43,551 nucleotides of DNA from Rhizobium sp. ASV20 (GCF_016429015.1 NZ_JAELTU010000049.1:1-43551), one strand, 5' to 3'. Counted from the first letter of the stretch, positions 15,886 through 25,072 are shown. The notes: generated from the letters alone by a model not told the origin. Program-made: numbers and translations.

Positions 15886-17036
15886 TGGTCTGCCTCCCAT
15901 GAACGCGATATTGAACCATAAAGATCGTCGATGACCTGCTCGCCGAGCGCGAAGCCGGTCGAAGCACCGGTGCCGCCCGTCACCATGACCAGGCGAATAT
16001 GATTGGCCGGGCGCTCGACAAGCACCGTCCGCTCCCTGGAAGAGGCATAGGTGCCGATCCAGCGATTGATGACATGACGCTCCGGAAGGTCGAACACGCG
16101 ATCGAATTCATCGAGAATGAGCTGGTCGAACCGGTCGCTCGCGAACGGCTGCTGCGTGTTGCCGTAGACGTGACTGTCACCCACGACAAGCGAACCATCG
16201 GCCGATTGAACCGCAATGAGGTGAATGCCAGCGGCGCGGCTCTCGGCCTCTTCGACATCCAGTCGCTCTCCAAGCGCCTGGGCTTCCGGCAGCGCGGAGA
16301 AACCTTCATAGCGCGCAAAGCTCATGTCCGACATGACAGCGGCGCCAAATCGGCTAGGCCTGTGCGGTGCGACACGCAGCATCTGCAGCGTGCAGATCGT
16401 CAGCGCATGCTTGCCGATCATATCCGGGAAGAGCGTGGAAAAATCATCGCCGGGACACACGACGACTGCCTCTGCCGCGATCGGACCTTGGCTCGTTTCG
16501 ATCCGCGTTCCATCGATCGAGCGCACCGCCGTATTCCAACGAAAGTCCACCTTGTGTCTGGCTTCGAGCCAGGCGGCGAGCTTCGGCAGCGCTTCCGAAG
16601 ATTCGACACGTAGTTCATGCGGGCTGTAAAGGACCGACTGAACGTCACCAAGGCGCAGGCTCGGCACGATTTCGCCCGCTTCGGCTTTCGTTATGAGGCG
16701 ACACTTCTCTCCCATCGAGGTGGTGAGAAAGGCTTCAATCACCGCGGCGGCTTCACGCCGGCGCGCCGGCATGACCAAACCCCGATGCACGACCGCAATG
16801 CCCGCTTCATCGACAATTTCGGCCCAGACGTCGCGAGCCCGCATGGCGCGCTCCCAATGCGCGCCGGCTTTCTGCCCGGAAACGGTAACGAAGCCGAAAT
16901 TACGGATGGACGCGCCGACAGCTTTGGCATTGCGCTCGATGACGACAACCTTCTTGCCCTGCCGCACCGCAGCCAGCGCGACACCCAGGCCGACAATGCC
17001 AGCGCCGACCACCGCGAGATCATATCCACCCGCCAT
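15882..17036 (-). CDS. FAD-dependent amine oxidase of phosphonate catabolism (TIGR03364-like)
   Basis: This 384-residue DAO-fold flavoenzyme has the dinucleotide-binding motif VVGAGIVGLG near the N-terminus, ASIRNFGFVT, and a C-terminal FAD-contact region VMVTGGTGASTGFALG. It resembles the FAD oxidoreductases that recur in phosphonatase clusters, for which oxidation of N-methylated aminoethylphosphonate to phosphonoacetaldehyde has been reported. Immediate coupling to phnX supports that direction of flow. The exact substrate is inferred. The 123-base gap to the upstream LysR gene is AT-rich and probably carries the promoter. Confidence 0.82.
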   Translation of the reverse strand: MAGGYDLAVVGAGIVGLGVALAAVRQGKKVVVIERNAKAVGASIRNFGFVTVSGQKAGAHWERAMRARDVWAEIVDEAGIAVVHRGLVMPARRREAAAVIEAFLTTSMGEKCRLITKAEAGEIVPSLRLGDVQSVLYSPHELRVESSEALPKLAAWLEARHKVDFRWNTAVRSIDGTRIETSQGPIAAEAVVVCPGDDFSTLFPDMIGKHALTICTLQMLRVAPHRPSRFGAAVMSDMSFARYEGFSALPEAQALGERLDVEEAESRAAGIHLIAVQSADGSLVVGDSHVYGNTQQPFASDRFDQLILDEFDRVFDLPERHVINRWIGTYASSRERTVLVERPANHIRLVMVTGGTGASTGFALGEQVIDDLYGSISRSWEADQ

Positions 17037-17159
17037 CTCTTCACCCTTTCATCGGCCAGGCTTCGCCCCCGGCCGCTTGTCTGTAGGGTAAAGACTAGCA
17101 GAATGATATGACGGAATTATAAAATATTCAAAAATATATGCTTTGCCTATGATTTGAGG

Positions 17160-18062
17160 TCAAGCGTAAGGCAACCCGCCATCGACTTCGAGCGCATGGT
17201 CCTTGGCGACCTCGAAGAATGCCTGGATCGCAGCGTGATCGCGGCATTCCGGCAGGGTGACAAGATAGTGACCGATCGCCAATTCCGGTTCGACGAGCGG
17301 GACGACATCGATATGATCGTCGGGCGGAACCTCGCCTTCGATGGAGATCGCCAGTCCTATCCCCGCCGCCGCGGCCGCATAGGCGACGTCCAGCGTCGCC
17401 ACTTCGAGCACCGGCTTCAGCCGGACACCCTCCTTGTCGGCTGCCGCCTCCAGCAACGTGCGGGTGCCGGAGGATTTGTTCCATAGCACCATGTCGCGTC
17501 CGTCGAGATCGGCGAGCGTCAGGCGACCCTTCTCCAGCATCGGGTCTCCCTTGCGGCCATAGATCGCCACGCGGGATTGATGCAGAAGAAGCGACGAGAG
17601 GCGACTGTCCGGCACGACCTGGGAGATCGCGGCAACGTCCAACTCGCCGCGCAGCACGGCATCGGCGAGATCAAGCGAAGGGCCGCCCCGCGTCGTGAGG
17701 CGCAGCGAGGGGTATTCGCGGACGAATGCCGTCAGGATAGGCATGATCAGCCGGTGCGCGCTGAACCCGATCGAGACCGTGCCGGTGTTCAGCGCTGTCG
17801 TATCGGCGATGACCCGATCAACCTCGCCAAGGCATTTCAACGTCACTCTGATCTTGGCGATCAGCTCCAGTGCCGATGGCGCTACACTGACATTATGGCC
17901 GTCGCGAATGAAGACGCGGGTGCGGCACAGCTCCTCGAAGGACTGAACCTGCGTGGACACCGAAGGCTGGCTGATCCCCAGATCTTCGGCTGCGCGCGAA
18001 AACTTCCCCGTGCGCGCCAATGCCTCGACGGCCCTCATCTGCGCAAGCGTAACAGACGGCAT
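17160..18062 (-). CDS. LysR-family regulator, probably of aminophosphonate catabolism
   Basis: This 300-residue LysR protein has an N-terminal winged helix (MRAVEALARTGKFSRAAEDLG, SQPSVSTQVQSFEE) and a periplasmic-binding-like effector domain. The arrangement directly upstream of the FAD oxidase and phnX, on the same strand, matches LysR regulators associated with aminoethylphosphonate catabolism. An upstream GTG adds five residues; ATG at 18062 gives the canonical MPSVTLAQMRAV start. The effector is probably an aminophosphonate or phosphonoacetaldehyde, by inference. Confidence 0.85.
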   Translation of the reverse strand: MPSVTLAQMRAVEALARTGKFSRAAEDLGISQPSVSTQVQSFEELCRTRVFIRDGHNVSVAPSALELIAKIRVTLKCLGEVDRVIADTTALNTGTVSIGFSAHRLIMPILTAFVREYPSLRLTTRGGPSLDLADAVLRGELDVAAISQVVPDSRLSSLLLHQSRVAIYGRKGDPMLEKGRLTLADLDGRDMVLWNKSSGTRTLLEAAADKEGVRLKPVLEVATLDVAYAAAAAGIGLAISIEGEVPPDDHIDVVPLVEPELAIGHYLVTLPECRDHAAIQAFFEVAKDHALEVDGGLPYA

Positions 18063-18077
18063 TTTCGACGATCCCAC

Positions 18078-18317
18078 TCTGAAATTGCAGCTTTACTCTT
18101 CAATAGGTCGCCGACCCCATCGTGACAACTTGCTTCCCTTAGCGGCGGAACATGTCAGTGATGTTAGCCAGGCCGGTTGGAGGAATGCAACAGCGCCCGC
18201 AAGCATGATCTGAGTTACCACCTTCCGACTTGGGGCAATTCGGGGAAATATGCAGCGGTTTCCGTCCGAAACGAGAAGATGAAGCGTTTTCGCGCTTCAA
18301 TGAAAAGTGGAACTGCA
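18078..18317. other. Intergenic region with no recognised feature
   Basis: These 240 bases lie upstream of the LysR gene and downstream of the TetR gene. No gene, repeat or clear hairpin was recognised. The LysR promoter should be in the left part. Confidence 0.4.
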
Positions 18318-18920
18318 CTAACAGCCGACGGCGCGTCGACAGAAATCGGTGACGACGCCGATCAGCTTTTGCCGGTCAACCGATGCTCCTTCGGCAAGAC
18401 AGTCATCCACTGCACCATGCATGGCATTGAACAGCATGACCGCTGCAAGGCGCGGATCCTCAAAGGAGAAGGCGCCTGCCGCCCTGCCCTCGACGAGGAA
18501 GGAAGACAAACGTTCGACGACCAGATTCGCTCGCTTCATATCCCGCATGGCGGGCTGAAACTGGTGGAAGACAAGGTCGTGCAGTGCGACGTCGTCGAGA
18601 TAGGCTTCGACACAGGCCCGCATCCATACATCCAGACGCTTTATCCAGCTGCCGGACGATGCCGCGGCAACGGCTGCATCGGTCCGTTCACAAAACCGTT
18701 CGACGAAACGAACCTGCAAAGCGCCGAGCACATCATCCTTGGTTTGAAAATAGAGATAGAACGTGCCCTTTGCCACGTCAGCGGCATTGACGATCTCCGC
18801 AACGCTGGTTGTAGAAAAGCCCTTCTCCAGAAACAGGCGCTGAGCGGCATCCATCAACTCCTCGCGACGGATTTCCGGCGGTTTGGTGCGGGGGCGCTGG
18901 CGTTCTGCGATGACGGTCAC
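18318..18920 (-). CDS. TetR-family regulator, last gene of the ABC exporter operon
   Basis: This 200-residue TetR protein has the N-terminal helix-turn-helix (RREELMDAAQRLFLEKGF, TTSVAEIVNAADVAKGTFYLYF) and a C-terminal ligand domain. The start is GTG with AAGGAG five bases upstream; a longer frame reaches back to 18968 but overlaps the preceding gene. Being last in the operon with a TetR-type palindrome at the head (23320-23332) points to autoregulation of the whole unit. Confidence 0.85.
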   Translation of the reverse strand: MTVIAERQRPRTKPPEIRREELMDAAQRLFLEKGFSTTSVAEIVNAADVAKGTFYLYFQTKDDVLGALQVRFVERFCERTDAAVAAASSGSWIKRLDVWMRACVEAYLDDVALHDLVFHQFQPAMRDMKRANLVVERLSSFLVEGRAAGAFSFEDPRLAAVMLFNAMHGAVDDCLAEGASVDRQKLIGVVTDFCRRAVGC

Positions 18921-18933
18921 GAGCTCTCCTTGT

Positions 18934-19362
18934 TCACAGGCTGTCGACGGCGATGTTTGCCGGCGCAAGGACGGACCGGCGCAACCATTCCACCGCGTGC
19001 GTGCCCTTCTCGAAGATTTCTAGCGGCATATCGAGCCGAAGACGAGCAAGACTTTGCCACGCTGTATCGAATATCACAGAGGGCGCAACGATGGCGATGC
19101 CGAGAAGCGATCGATGAATGGCTTCGCCGGCAGACTCAATCCGCTGTACCGCCATCTCCACCGTCGTCGCATCCCATGGAGGCACGGGATTGCAAGCGAC
19201 GATCAGCAGGAGTGCGAAGGGCTCGCTGCGCTCCAGCCAGCTTGCGATCTGATCGACGCTCGATCGAATATCCTCTGGATTCACCGCCGCCTCCGCGACC
19301 AAGATGGCAAGCGGCCAATGCGTTTCATCGCAATCCAGCGAGATCGACGCGGCGGCTTTCAT
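18934..19362 (-). CDS. STAS/SpoIIAA-like small protein, copy 2
   Basis: This 142-residue protein without signal peptide or membrane segment is a divergent paralogue of the product encoded immediately upstream. Shared positions include THWPL near the N-terminus, SWLER/TWLDR, (I/L)GIA..P and a C-terminal A..WL. The alternation of short strands and amphipathic helices resembles the STAS/SpoIIAA-like proteins of about 140 residues with an unknown role. The ATG overlaps the upstream stop (ATGA). Function is unknown; context suggests it accompanies the ABC exporter pair. Confidence 0.7.
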   Translation of the reverse strand: MKAAASISLDCDETHWPLAILVAEAAVNPEDIRSSVDQIASWLERSEPFALLLIVACNPVPPWDATTVEMAVQRIESAGEAIHRSLLGIAIVAPSVIFDTAWQSLARLRLDMPLEIFEKGTHAVEWLRRSVLAPANIAVDSL

Positions 19363-19802
19363 CCTGCCCTGCCCGTGCTGGCAAAGCTCCGCAGCACATG
19401 TCCCATCGACAGAGGTCGTCCTCGCGCCGCCGAGAGAGACGCTAGCCACATCGCTGCCTCGTTCACATCGTCGAACGTCTGGGCAGGAATGCCGAACAGC
19501 TTTTCGGCGTTCATACGGCTTGTTTCCTCCAACGCCGCCGCTGGCACGACCGTCGCCATACCGATGACGAGTTGCTTGATCCGAACGGCGTTCGCCTGAA
19601 GCCAGGCCTTTGCTTCCTTCGCACCGCCTTCCGGACGTTTAAGTGCATCGCTGTCGCCGAAGACGCGGAGAGTCGCAAAGACTTCGCCGCGATCGAGCCA
19701 AGTGGCCCATTCGGACAGGAAGTCGAGCTGATCTTCCAGGGACATCACGCCTTGAGCGGTAGAAAGCACGAGCGGCCAATGCGTAAGATCGTGGCGGATC
19801 AT
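19359..19802 (-). CDS. STAS/SpoIIAA-like small protein, copy 1
   Basis: This 147-residue soluble protein begins MIRHDLTHWPLVLST and contains WATWLDRGEVFATLRV, IGMATVVPAAAL and a terminal AAMWLASL. The pattern matches small STAS-like proteins in which an N-terminal HWPL strand is followed by a helix ending LxRGExFA. It overlaps the upstream ABC gene by four bases and is followed by its own diverged duplicate. No catalytic residues are evident; a regulatory or binding role for the transporter is a guess. Confidence 0.72.
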   Translation of the reverse strand: MIRHDLTHWPLVLSTAQGVMSLEDQLDFLSEWATWLDRGEVFATLRVFGDSDALKRPEGGAKEAKAWLQANAVRIKQLVIGMATVVPAAALEETSRMNAEKLFGIPAQTFDDVNEAAMWLASLSAARGRPLSMGHVLRSFASTGRAG

Positions 19803-21562
19803 GAGAGAACTTCTTCCGATTCGATGAGGCGAGAATAGGCGCCGCCCTGTTTGACAAGCTGCTCATGCGACCCCTGCTGCACGATACGACCGTTCTCCAA
19901 AACGAGAATGCGGTCGGCGCTACGGATCGTCGACGGGCGGTGGGCAATGAGGATGACCGTGCGCTCGCCGCAGGCATAGCCAAGCGTTCTGCGGAAGGCG
20001 CGCTCGTTTTCGGCGTCGAGGCTGGAGGATGCCTCATCCAGAACGAGAATCGGCGCGTCGGTGAGAAGCGCACGGGCAATGGCGATCCGCTGGCGCTGGC
20101 CACCGGAGAACCGGACACCGCCTTCGCCGCAGATGGTTTCATAGCCCTGTGGCAGCGCTTCGATGAAAGCATCCGCCTGTGCGAGCCGCGCGGCCTCCCG
20201 CACCTTGTCCATCGGCGCATCCGGCCAGCCAAGTCGGATATTGTCGGCCACTGTCTCGTTAAACAGGTGGATGTCCTGCGGGACATAAGCGATCATACGG
20301 CGCAAGGTGGAGACCGGGATATCGCGGATATCGCATCCGCCGATGCTGATCGCACCTGACGTCACGTCCCGGAAGCGCATCAGCAGGTTGACCGTCGTGC
20401 TCTTGCCGGCCCCGGATCGTCCGACGAGCGCAACCGTCTCGCCGGGAGAGGCCGAAAAATCCAAATTCGCAAGTACGTCACCGCGATCGGATTGATAGCC
20501 GAAACCCACTTGCTTGAACTCTACGACCATCGCCCGAGGCATGGCGGCATTACCCTTGTCGTCGAACTGAGGTTTTTGATGAAAAATCTCGAGGATACGG
20601 GCCGCGCCAGCCTTGAGCTCACCAAGCTTGCGCGCCGTCTGAGTCACCTCGACGATAGGCGTCAGCGAGCCGCCTGCCAACATCAACGCCAGCGGAAGCA
20701 GCGCCCGGTCCAAAGCATCATTTCTGACAAGTAGGACGCTCGTCCATGCAGTGGCAATAACAGCCAGAGCTGTGAGAGCGTCGATCGCCGCATGTTCGAA
20801 ACCGGCGCGGGAACTATATCGCCGCTGCGCGACGCCGAGCACGTTCGTCAACTGCATCAGTTTGGCAACGAAATCGCTCCCTCGCCCGAAGACTGCCAGC
20901 TCGCGTTGCCCCTGGATGACCTCGACCGTTTCCGCATTGAGGCGCCCCAACGCATGCATGACACTCTCCCCTTCTTCTCGCGCCCGGGTTGACAGCCAAT
21001 ACGGCACGGATCCGACCAGCAGCAGAAACGGCAGCAATGTCGCCGCCAGCAACGGATGCAGGAAGAACAGGACTGCGAGAGCAGCCAAGGGCACGGCCAC
21101 CGCGCCGACATAGTCGGCAAGCGTGTGTGCGTAAAAATGCTCCATCAGTTCGGCATCGCATGTCGCGATGGAGGCAAGCTCCCCGGTGCGCCGGCCAAGT
21201 ATCGATCCAGGGGCCACCCTTTCCAGCCCATCGTAGATTCCAACCTGAAGCGTCTCGATCAATGCAAAGGCGAGCGCGTGGGAAATATGTGCTTGCCACC
21301 ACCGAGCTCCGGCGGCCAGCATCACGATGATCCCGAACAGGATAAAGCCATTTATCAGCCCCTGAACATTCGGTCCCGCCGACACGCAGCCAACGAGCCA
21401 GCCGCCGATCGCGAGACTCGCCAGCGTGCCCCCTTGGGCGAAAATCCCCGACACTACGGTGAGCGCGAGAAGAACACGCCGCCCACGCAACAGAGGAATC
21501 AACCCGAGAATTCCGCCGGTCACCGGGGATTTTGGGGATGAAAAAGCAGCTTCGTTCTTCAT
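19799..21562 (-). CDS. ABC exporter half-transporter 2 (TMD-NBD fusion)
   Basis: This 587-residue type IV ABC protein has six predicted membrane helices in the first about 310 residues (HTLADYVGAVAVPLAALAVL among them), then an ATPase with Walker A GRSGAGKST, Q-loop YVPQDIHLF, signature RFSGGQRQRIA, Walker B LVLDEASSSLD and switch histidine LIAHR. The sequence TGELASIATCDAELMEHFYAHT resembles CydC/CydD-like and siderophore-type half transporters. It overlaps both neighbours by four bases and likely pairs with the product of the upstream gene. The substrate is unknown. Confidence 0.9.
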   Translation of the reverse strand: MKNEAAFSSPKSPVTGGILGLIPLLRGRRVLLALTVVSGIFAQGGTLASLAIGGWLVGCVSAGPNVQGLINGFILFGIIVMLAAGARWWQAHISHALAFALIETLQVGIYDGLERVAPGSILGRRTGELASIATCDAELMEHFYAHTLADYVGAVAVPLAALAVLFFLHPLLAATLLPFLLLVGSVPYWLSTRAREEGESVMHALGRLNAETVEVIQGQRELAVFGRGSDFVAKLMQLTNVLGVAQRRYSSRAGFEHAAIDALTALAVIATAWTSVLLVRNDALDRALLPLALMLAGGSLTPIVEVTQTARKLGELKAGAARILEIFHQKPQFDDKGNAAMPRAMVVEFKQVGFGYQSDRGDVLANLDFSASPGETVALVGRSGAGKSTTVNLLMRFRDVTSGAISIGGCDIRDIPVSTLRRMIAYVPQDIHLFNETVADNIRLGWPDAPMDKVREAARLAQADAFIEALPQGYETICGEGGVRFSGGQRQRIAIARALLTDAPILVLDEASSSLDAENERAFRRTLGYACGERTVILIAHRPSTIRSADRILVLENGRIVQQGSHEQLVKQGGAYSRLIESEEVLS

Positions 21563-23277
21563 GCAGCTTCTCCTTCGGCAAATATCAGCCGCGCGTAAGC
21601 CCCGTCATTGCGTTCGAGATCGGCGGGCGCTCCTTGCTCAACGACCTCCCCCGCTTCAAAAACAAGAACCCGGTCGGCCCGCACGACGGTCGACAGGCGA
21701 TGGGCAATGACGATCACCGTGCGATGCCCCGCGATCTCGTCGATCGCCGACTGGATGGCCCGTTCGCTTGCCGGATCGACATTGGATGTCGCCTCGTCGA
21801 GCAACAGGATCGGCGTATCCTTCAACAGCGCCCGCGCGATCGCCAGCCGTTGACGCTGGCCGCCGGAGAGCGAGACGCCACGCTCGCCGATTGGCGTCTC
21901 ATAAGCTTGCGGCAGGGTCTCGATGAACTCGGCGATATGGGCGGCACGGGCCACCCTGTGCAGTTCTTCGTCCGTGGCTTCCGGCTTCGCCAGCCGCAGA
22001 TTGTCGGCTATGGTGCCGTGGAACAGGACCGTGTCCTGCGAGACCACGCTGACCAGCGAACGCAGATCCCGCAGGGAAAGCTGCCTGATGTCTCGGCCGC
22101 CGATCCGGATCGAGCCGGAATCCGGGTCGAAGAAGCGTAAGAGCAACGTTGCAACGGTCGACTTTCCCGCGCCGGATGCACCGACCAAAGCGACGAACTC
22201 ATGCTGCTCCACCATGAAGGATGTGGATGAAAGCGCCGGCCGCTCGCCGCCCTCATAGGTGAAAGTGACATTCTCGAACGTAACATCCATGCGCAAAGGC
22301 AGCGCAGCCGGTGCCGCGGTTTCCGCAACCGGGGATCGCATGGCAAGCAGCTGACGGATCGGCGGAAGCGCGCCGCTTGCTGCCCATGCCGTATGAAATT
22401 CCTTTTCCAGCCGGTCGAGCGGCCGAAAGGCCTCGCGTGCCAGGAAGAGTGTCATCAGCAAGGAAAGGAGCGGCAATTCGCCCGACGCGACGCGCCACAT
22501 ATTGAGGCAAAGCACCGAGGCGATACCCGCGAGCGTGATAAAACCCGTGAGGCCTGTTCGCATCAACGTGACGGTCAGCGTTGCCATCGATTCACGTCGC
22601 AAGTCGGCCGCCCGCTGCACCAGAACCGCGCGCCGTCTGCCTTCCGCCCCAAAGGCTTTCAGGGTTAGGATACCCTGCAGACTATCGAGGAGGTACACAC
22701 CGAATGCCCCCATCGCGGCAAAGACTCCGGAGACCTCGGGCATGCGCCAGCGCATCCATAACCTGTCGATCACCGGAAAAGCTATGACGAAAAGCGCAAG
22801 CAGCAGAGCGGAGGGCCAGTCGATCAGCGTCAGCACCGCGAGCACGAGGCCACATCCGAAAATCGCACCGAAAATGGCGGGGATGTAGCGGCTGTAATAA
22901 CTTTCCAACGCTTCGACTCCACCGACGATCGTCATCTGCAGATCTCCAGTCTGGCGGCGAAGGGTAACGCCCGGCCCCAGTTGCAGAAGATGGTCCAGCA
23001 GACGCCGACGAAGGTCGCGCTTGATTGCCTGCGCGCTTGACTGTGCGACGAGCTCTGACGCCCACAGCAGGCCGCCACGCAGGAGAACGACCGTGATCAA
23101 CAGGATCAGAGGAACGATCAGCCTCTCGAAAGTTTCCGCAGACATCACGTTTGCCAGGAAGCCTGCCAGCAGGGCGCCCTGGGCGACATGGCTGGCCGTG
23201 GTCAAAACAGCAATGACGATGCTTATTGTTACAGGCCCGCGCGCGGCGGCCCCCAACCCATGAATACCAGCAGCCAT
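21559..23277 (-). CDS. ABC exporter half-transporter 1 (TMD-NBD fusion)
   Basis: This 572-residue ABC exporter has a CydD-like intracellular loop (TGDLQMTIVGGVEALESYYSRY), six membrane helices and an ATPase with Walker A GASGAGKST, signature SLSGGQRQRLA, Walker B LLLDEATSNVD and VIAHR. It is the first gene of the five-gene operon and pairs with the next half transporter. No cytochrome bd genes lie nearby, so a CydDC role is not supported. The TetR-like palindrome lies about 45 bases upstream of the start. Confidence 0.9.
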   Translation of the reverse strand: MAAGIHGLGAAARGPVTISIVIAVLTTASHVAQGALLAGFLANVMSAETFERLIVPLILLITVVLLRGGLLWASELVAQSSAQAIKRDLRRRLLDHLLQLGPGVTLRRQTGDLQMTIVGGVEALESYYSRYIPAIFGAIFGCGLVLAVLTLIDWPSALLLALFVIAFPVIDRLWMRWRMPEVSGVFAAMGAFGVYLLDSLQGILTLKAFGAEGRRRAVLVQRAADLRRESMATLTVTLMRTGLTGFITLAGIASVLCLNMWRVASGELPLLSLLMTLFLAREAFRPLDRLEKEFHTAWAASGALPPIRQLLAMRSPVAETAAPAALPLRMDVTFENVTFTYEGGERPALSSTSFMVEQHEFVALVGASGAGKSTVATLLLRFFDPDSGSIRIGGRDIRQLSLRDLRSLVSVVSQDTVLFHGTIADNLRLAKPEATDEELHRVARAAHIAEFIETLPQAYETPIGERGVSLSGGQRQRLAIARALLKDTPILLLDEATSNVDPASERAIQSAIDEIAGHRTVIVIAHRLSTVVRADRVLVFEAGEVVEQGAPADLERNDGAYARLIFAEGEAA

Positions 23278-23319
23278 ACGGATACTTCCAAGCCAGATAA
23301 CGATGTCGTAATCAATGAC

Positions 23320-23332
23320 TGACCGTCGGTCA
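23320..23332. promoter_or_regulatory. TetR-type operator before the ABC exporter operon
   Basis: TGACCGTCGGTCA is a perfect 13-bp palindrome with an odd centre, embedded in AATGACTGACCGTCGGTCAT. Many TetR operators read in this form. It lies upstream of the exporter operon whose last gene encodes a TetR protein. The remainder of 23278-23724 (447 bases) contains no convincing gene. Confidence 0.6.
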
Positions 23333-23571
23333 TTTGTAAAGATGGTTGTTTGTAACTGCGAAAAGTCTCCGCCTGGTCCGGAGCGCTTTCAGACGAAGAT
23401 GCATGGGCCTTTTGTCCGGAATGTGTGAGAAAACAAGAGGATGGATTGGTTCAAAGTTTCCATGTGGAGCTGAGCCGTATCAGCCATCGCCGCGAGGGGA
23501 GCCATACAGATCAATTCCAAATCCATCCGAGATGCGCACCGGCGCGGCTTGTGGGGCCTTCCTTACGGCTA

Positions 23572-23601
23572 TTGACATGTTCATACATAAATATAGTCTG
23601 C
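23572..23601 (+). promoter_or_regulatory. Possible promoter of the MFS carrier gene
   Basis: TTGACA at 23572-23577 is followed by an AT-rich stretch with candidate -10 elements (TATAGT, TAGTCT). Spacing is imperfect for each. It is the only good -35-like hexamer in this gap and lies about 150 bases before the ATG. Confidence 0.3.
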
Positions 23602-23724
23602 GTATATGCAGATGGTCAGCCCCGGTCATCGGCGAATGAGCCGGAGAGAGAGCCGGCAAGGACGGAGGCGAACTCAAGCGGAGTATCGACCGCCTCGAGA
23701 AATCCATCGTTCGGGAGGAGTGAA

Positions 23725-25050
23725 ATGACTGACGATAATCCGGCGGTGCAAAGCGCCGTGCGCAAGGCGACCATTCGCCTTCTGCCCTTTCTGGGCCTTA
23801 TGCTGATCCTGAATTTTCTCGATCGCTCCAATGTCGGCTTTGCGAAGACGGCCTATCAGGCCGATACCGGCATTTCGGATGCGGCCTACGCCTTCGGCGC
23901 CGGCATTCTCTATCTTGGCTATGCGACGTTCGAAGTACCGAGCAATCTGATCATGCAACGCGTCGGCGCGCGTCTCTGGCTCAGCCGCATCATGATCACC
24001 TGGGGGATCGTTTCGGCCTGCATGGTCTTTGCCCACACGGCAACAAGCTACTACATCGTCCGCTTCCTGCTCGGCGTCTGCGAAGCAGGCTTTTATCCGG
24101 GCGTCCTGCTCTATCTGACCTATTGGTTCCCTGCCAAGCAGCGGGCGCGCGCCACCGGTCTATTCTATCTGGGCGTGCCTCTATCGCTGGTGATCGGCGC
24201 ACCGCTCTCCGGCTGGCTGCTCACCCATCACGACGTGCTCGGCCTCACCAACTGGCAATGGATGTTTGCCGTCGAAGGCCTTTCGGCAACGATTGTCGGT
24301 ATTTTTGCGCTATTCTTCCTAACGAGCCGCCCTCGCGAGGCGAAATGGCTGACGGATGAGGAGAAGAACGCACTGACCGCCGTCATCGAGGCGGAGGAGC
24401 GCAGCAAACTCTCCGAGGTGAAGCATTCGGTCTTCAGCGTTCTGAAAGATTGGCGCGTTCTGGCTTTCATCGGCATTTATCTGTTCATCCAGATCGGCGT
24501 CGGCCCGATCACATTCTATCTTCCGGCCCGACTGGCGCAGGCCATGGGCGGCGGCATCAATACCTGGGTCGGCGTGTTGCTGGGTCTTCCCTGGTTCTGC
24601 GCTCTGATCGCGACGCGTGTCTTCACCGTCTATGCCGACAAACACGACAATCATCGCATCGTCTGCATTTCCATGCTGACCATTGGCACCATTGCACTCG
24701 CGACTATCGGATTGACCATGAACCCTTGGGTGATGGTCATTGCCGCCTGCATCGCGGTACCGGGACTTGCCTCCTCGCAACCGGTGTTCTGGAGCCTGCC
24801 GACGCGGTATCTGGGCGGCGTCGGTGCTGCAAGCGGCATCGCCTTCATCGTCTCGCTCGGCAACCTCGGCAGCTTCGCCTCGCCGCAGATCAAGGCCTAT
24901 GTCGATGCCACCACCGGCAACGGCGATGTCGGCTTCTATATCCTTGCCGGCTGCTGCTTCCTGTCGGTCGTCCTCCTCATGGCACTCGGGTCACACCGGA
25001 AATGGATCGCCGATGCCGAGGCGGCGGTCGGTAGCAGCCGGTTGCACTGA
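23725..25050 (+). CDS. MFS transporter, anion:cation symporter (ACS) family
   Basis: This 441-residue carrier has about twelve membrane segments. Family signatures are LNFLDRSNVGFAK in segment 1, GYATFEVPSNLIMQR, LLGVCEAGFYPGVLLYLTYWFP and LTDEEKNAL in the central loop. ACS members import organic anions such as tartrate, phthalate, hydroxyphenylacetate or galactonate. GGGAGGAG stands just before the ATG; the frame stays open about 100 codons further upstream but without protein-like composition. The next gene encodes a secreted lipase/esterase, 239 bases downstream, probably transcribed separately. Confidence 0.9.
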   Translation: MTDDNPAVQSAVRKATIRLLPFLGLMLILNFLDRSNVGFAKTAYQADTGISDAAYAFGAGILYLGYATFEVPSNLIMQRVGARLWLSRIMITWGIVSACMVFAHTATSYYIVRFLLGVCEAGFYPGVLLYLTYWFPAKQRARATGLFYLGVPLSLVIGAPLSGWLLTHHDVLGLTNWQWMFAVEGLSATIVGIFALFFLTSRPREAKWLTDEEKNALTAVIEAEERSKLSEVKHSVFSVLKDWRVLAFIGIYLFIQIGVGPITFYLPARLAQAMGGGINTWVGVLLGLPWFCALIATRVFTVYADKHDNHRIVCISMLTIGTIALATIGLTMNPWVMVIAACIAVPGLASSQPVFWSLPTRYLGGVGAASGIAFIVSLGNLGSFASPQIKAYVDATTGNGDVGFYILAGCCFLSVVLLMALGSHRKWIADAEAAVGSSRLH

Positions 25051-25072
25051 ACGGCGACACTCTAAGACAATT

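Noticed and set aside
21559..23277. Reading the ABC pair as CydD/CydC for cytochrome bd assembly
   Set aside because: The loop motif is CydD-like, but there are no cydA/cydB genes and the operon partners are STAS-like and TetR proteins; the assignment would be too specific.
23425..23724. In-frame N-terminal extension of the MFS carrier (about 100 codons)
   Set aside because: No conserved sequence, atypical composition, and the strong ribosome site is directly before the ATG at 23725.
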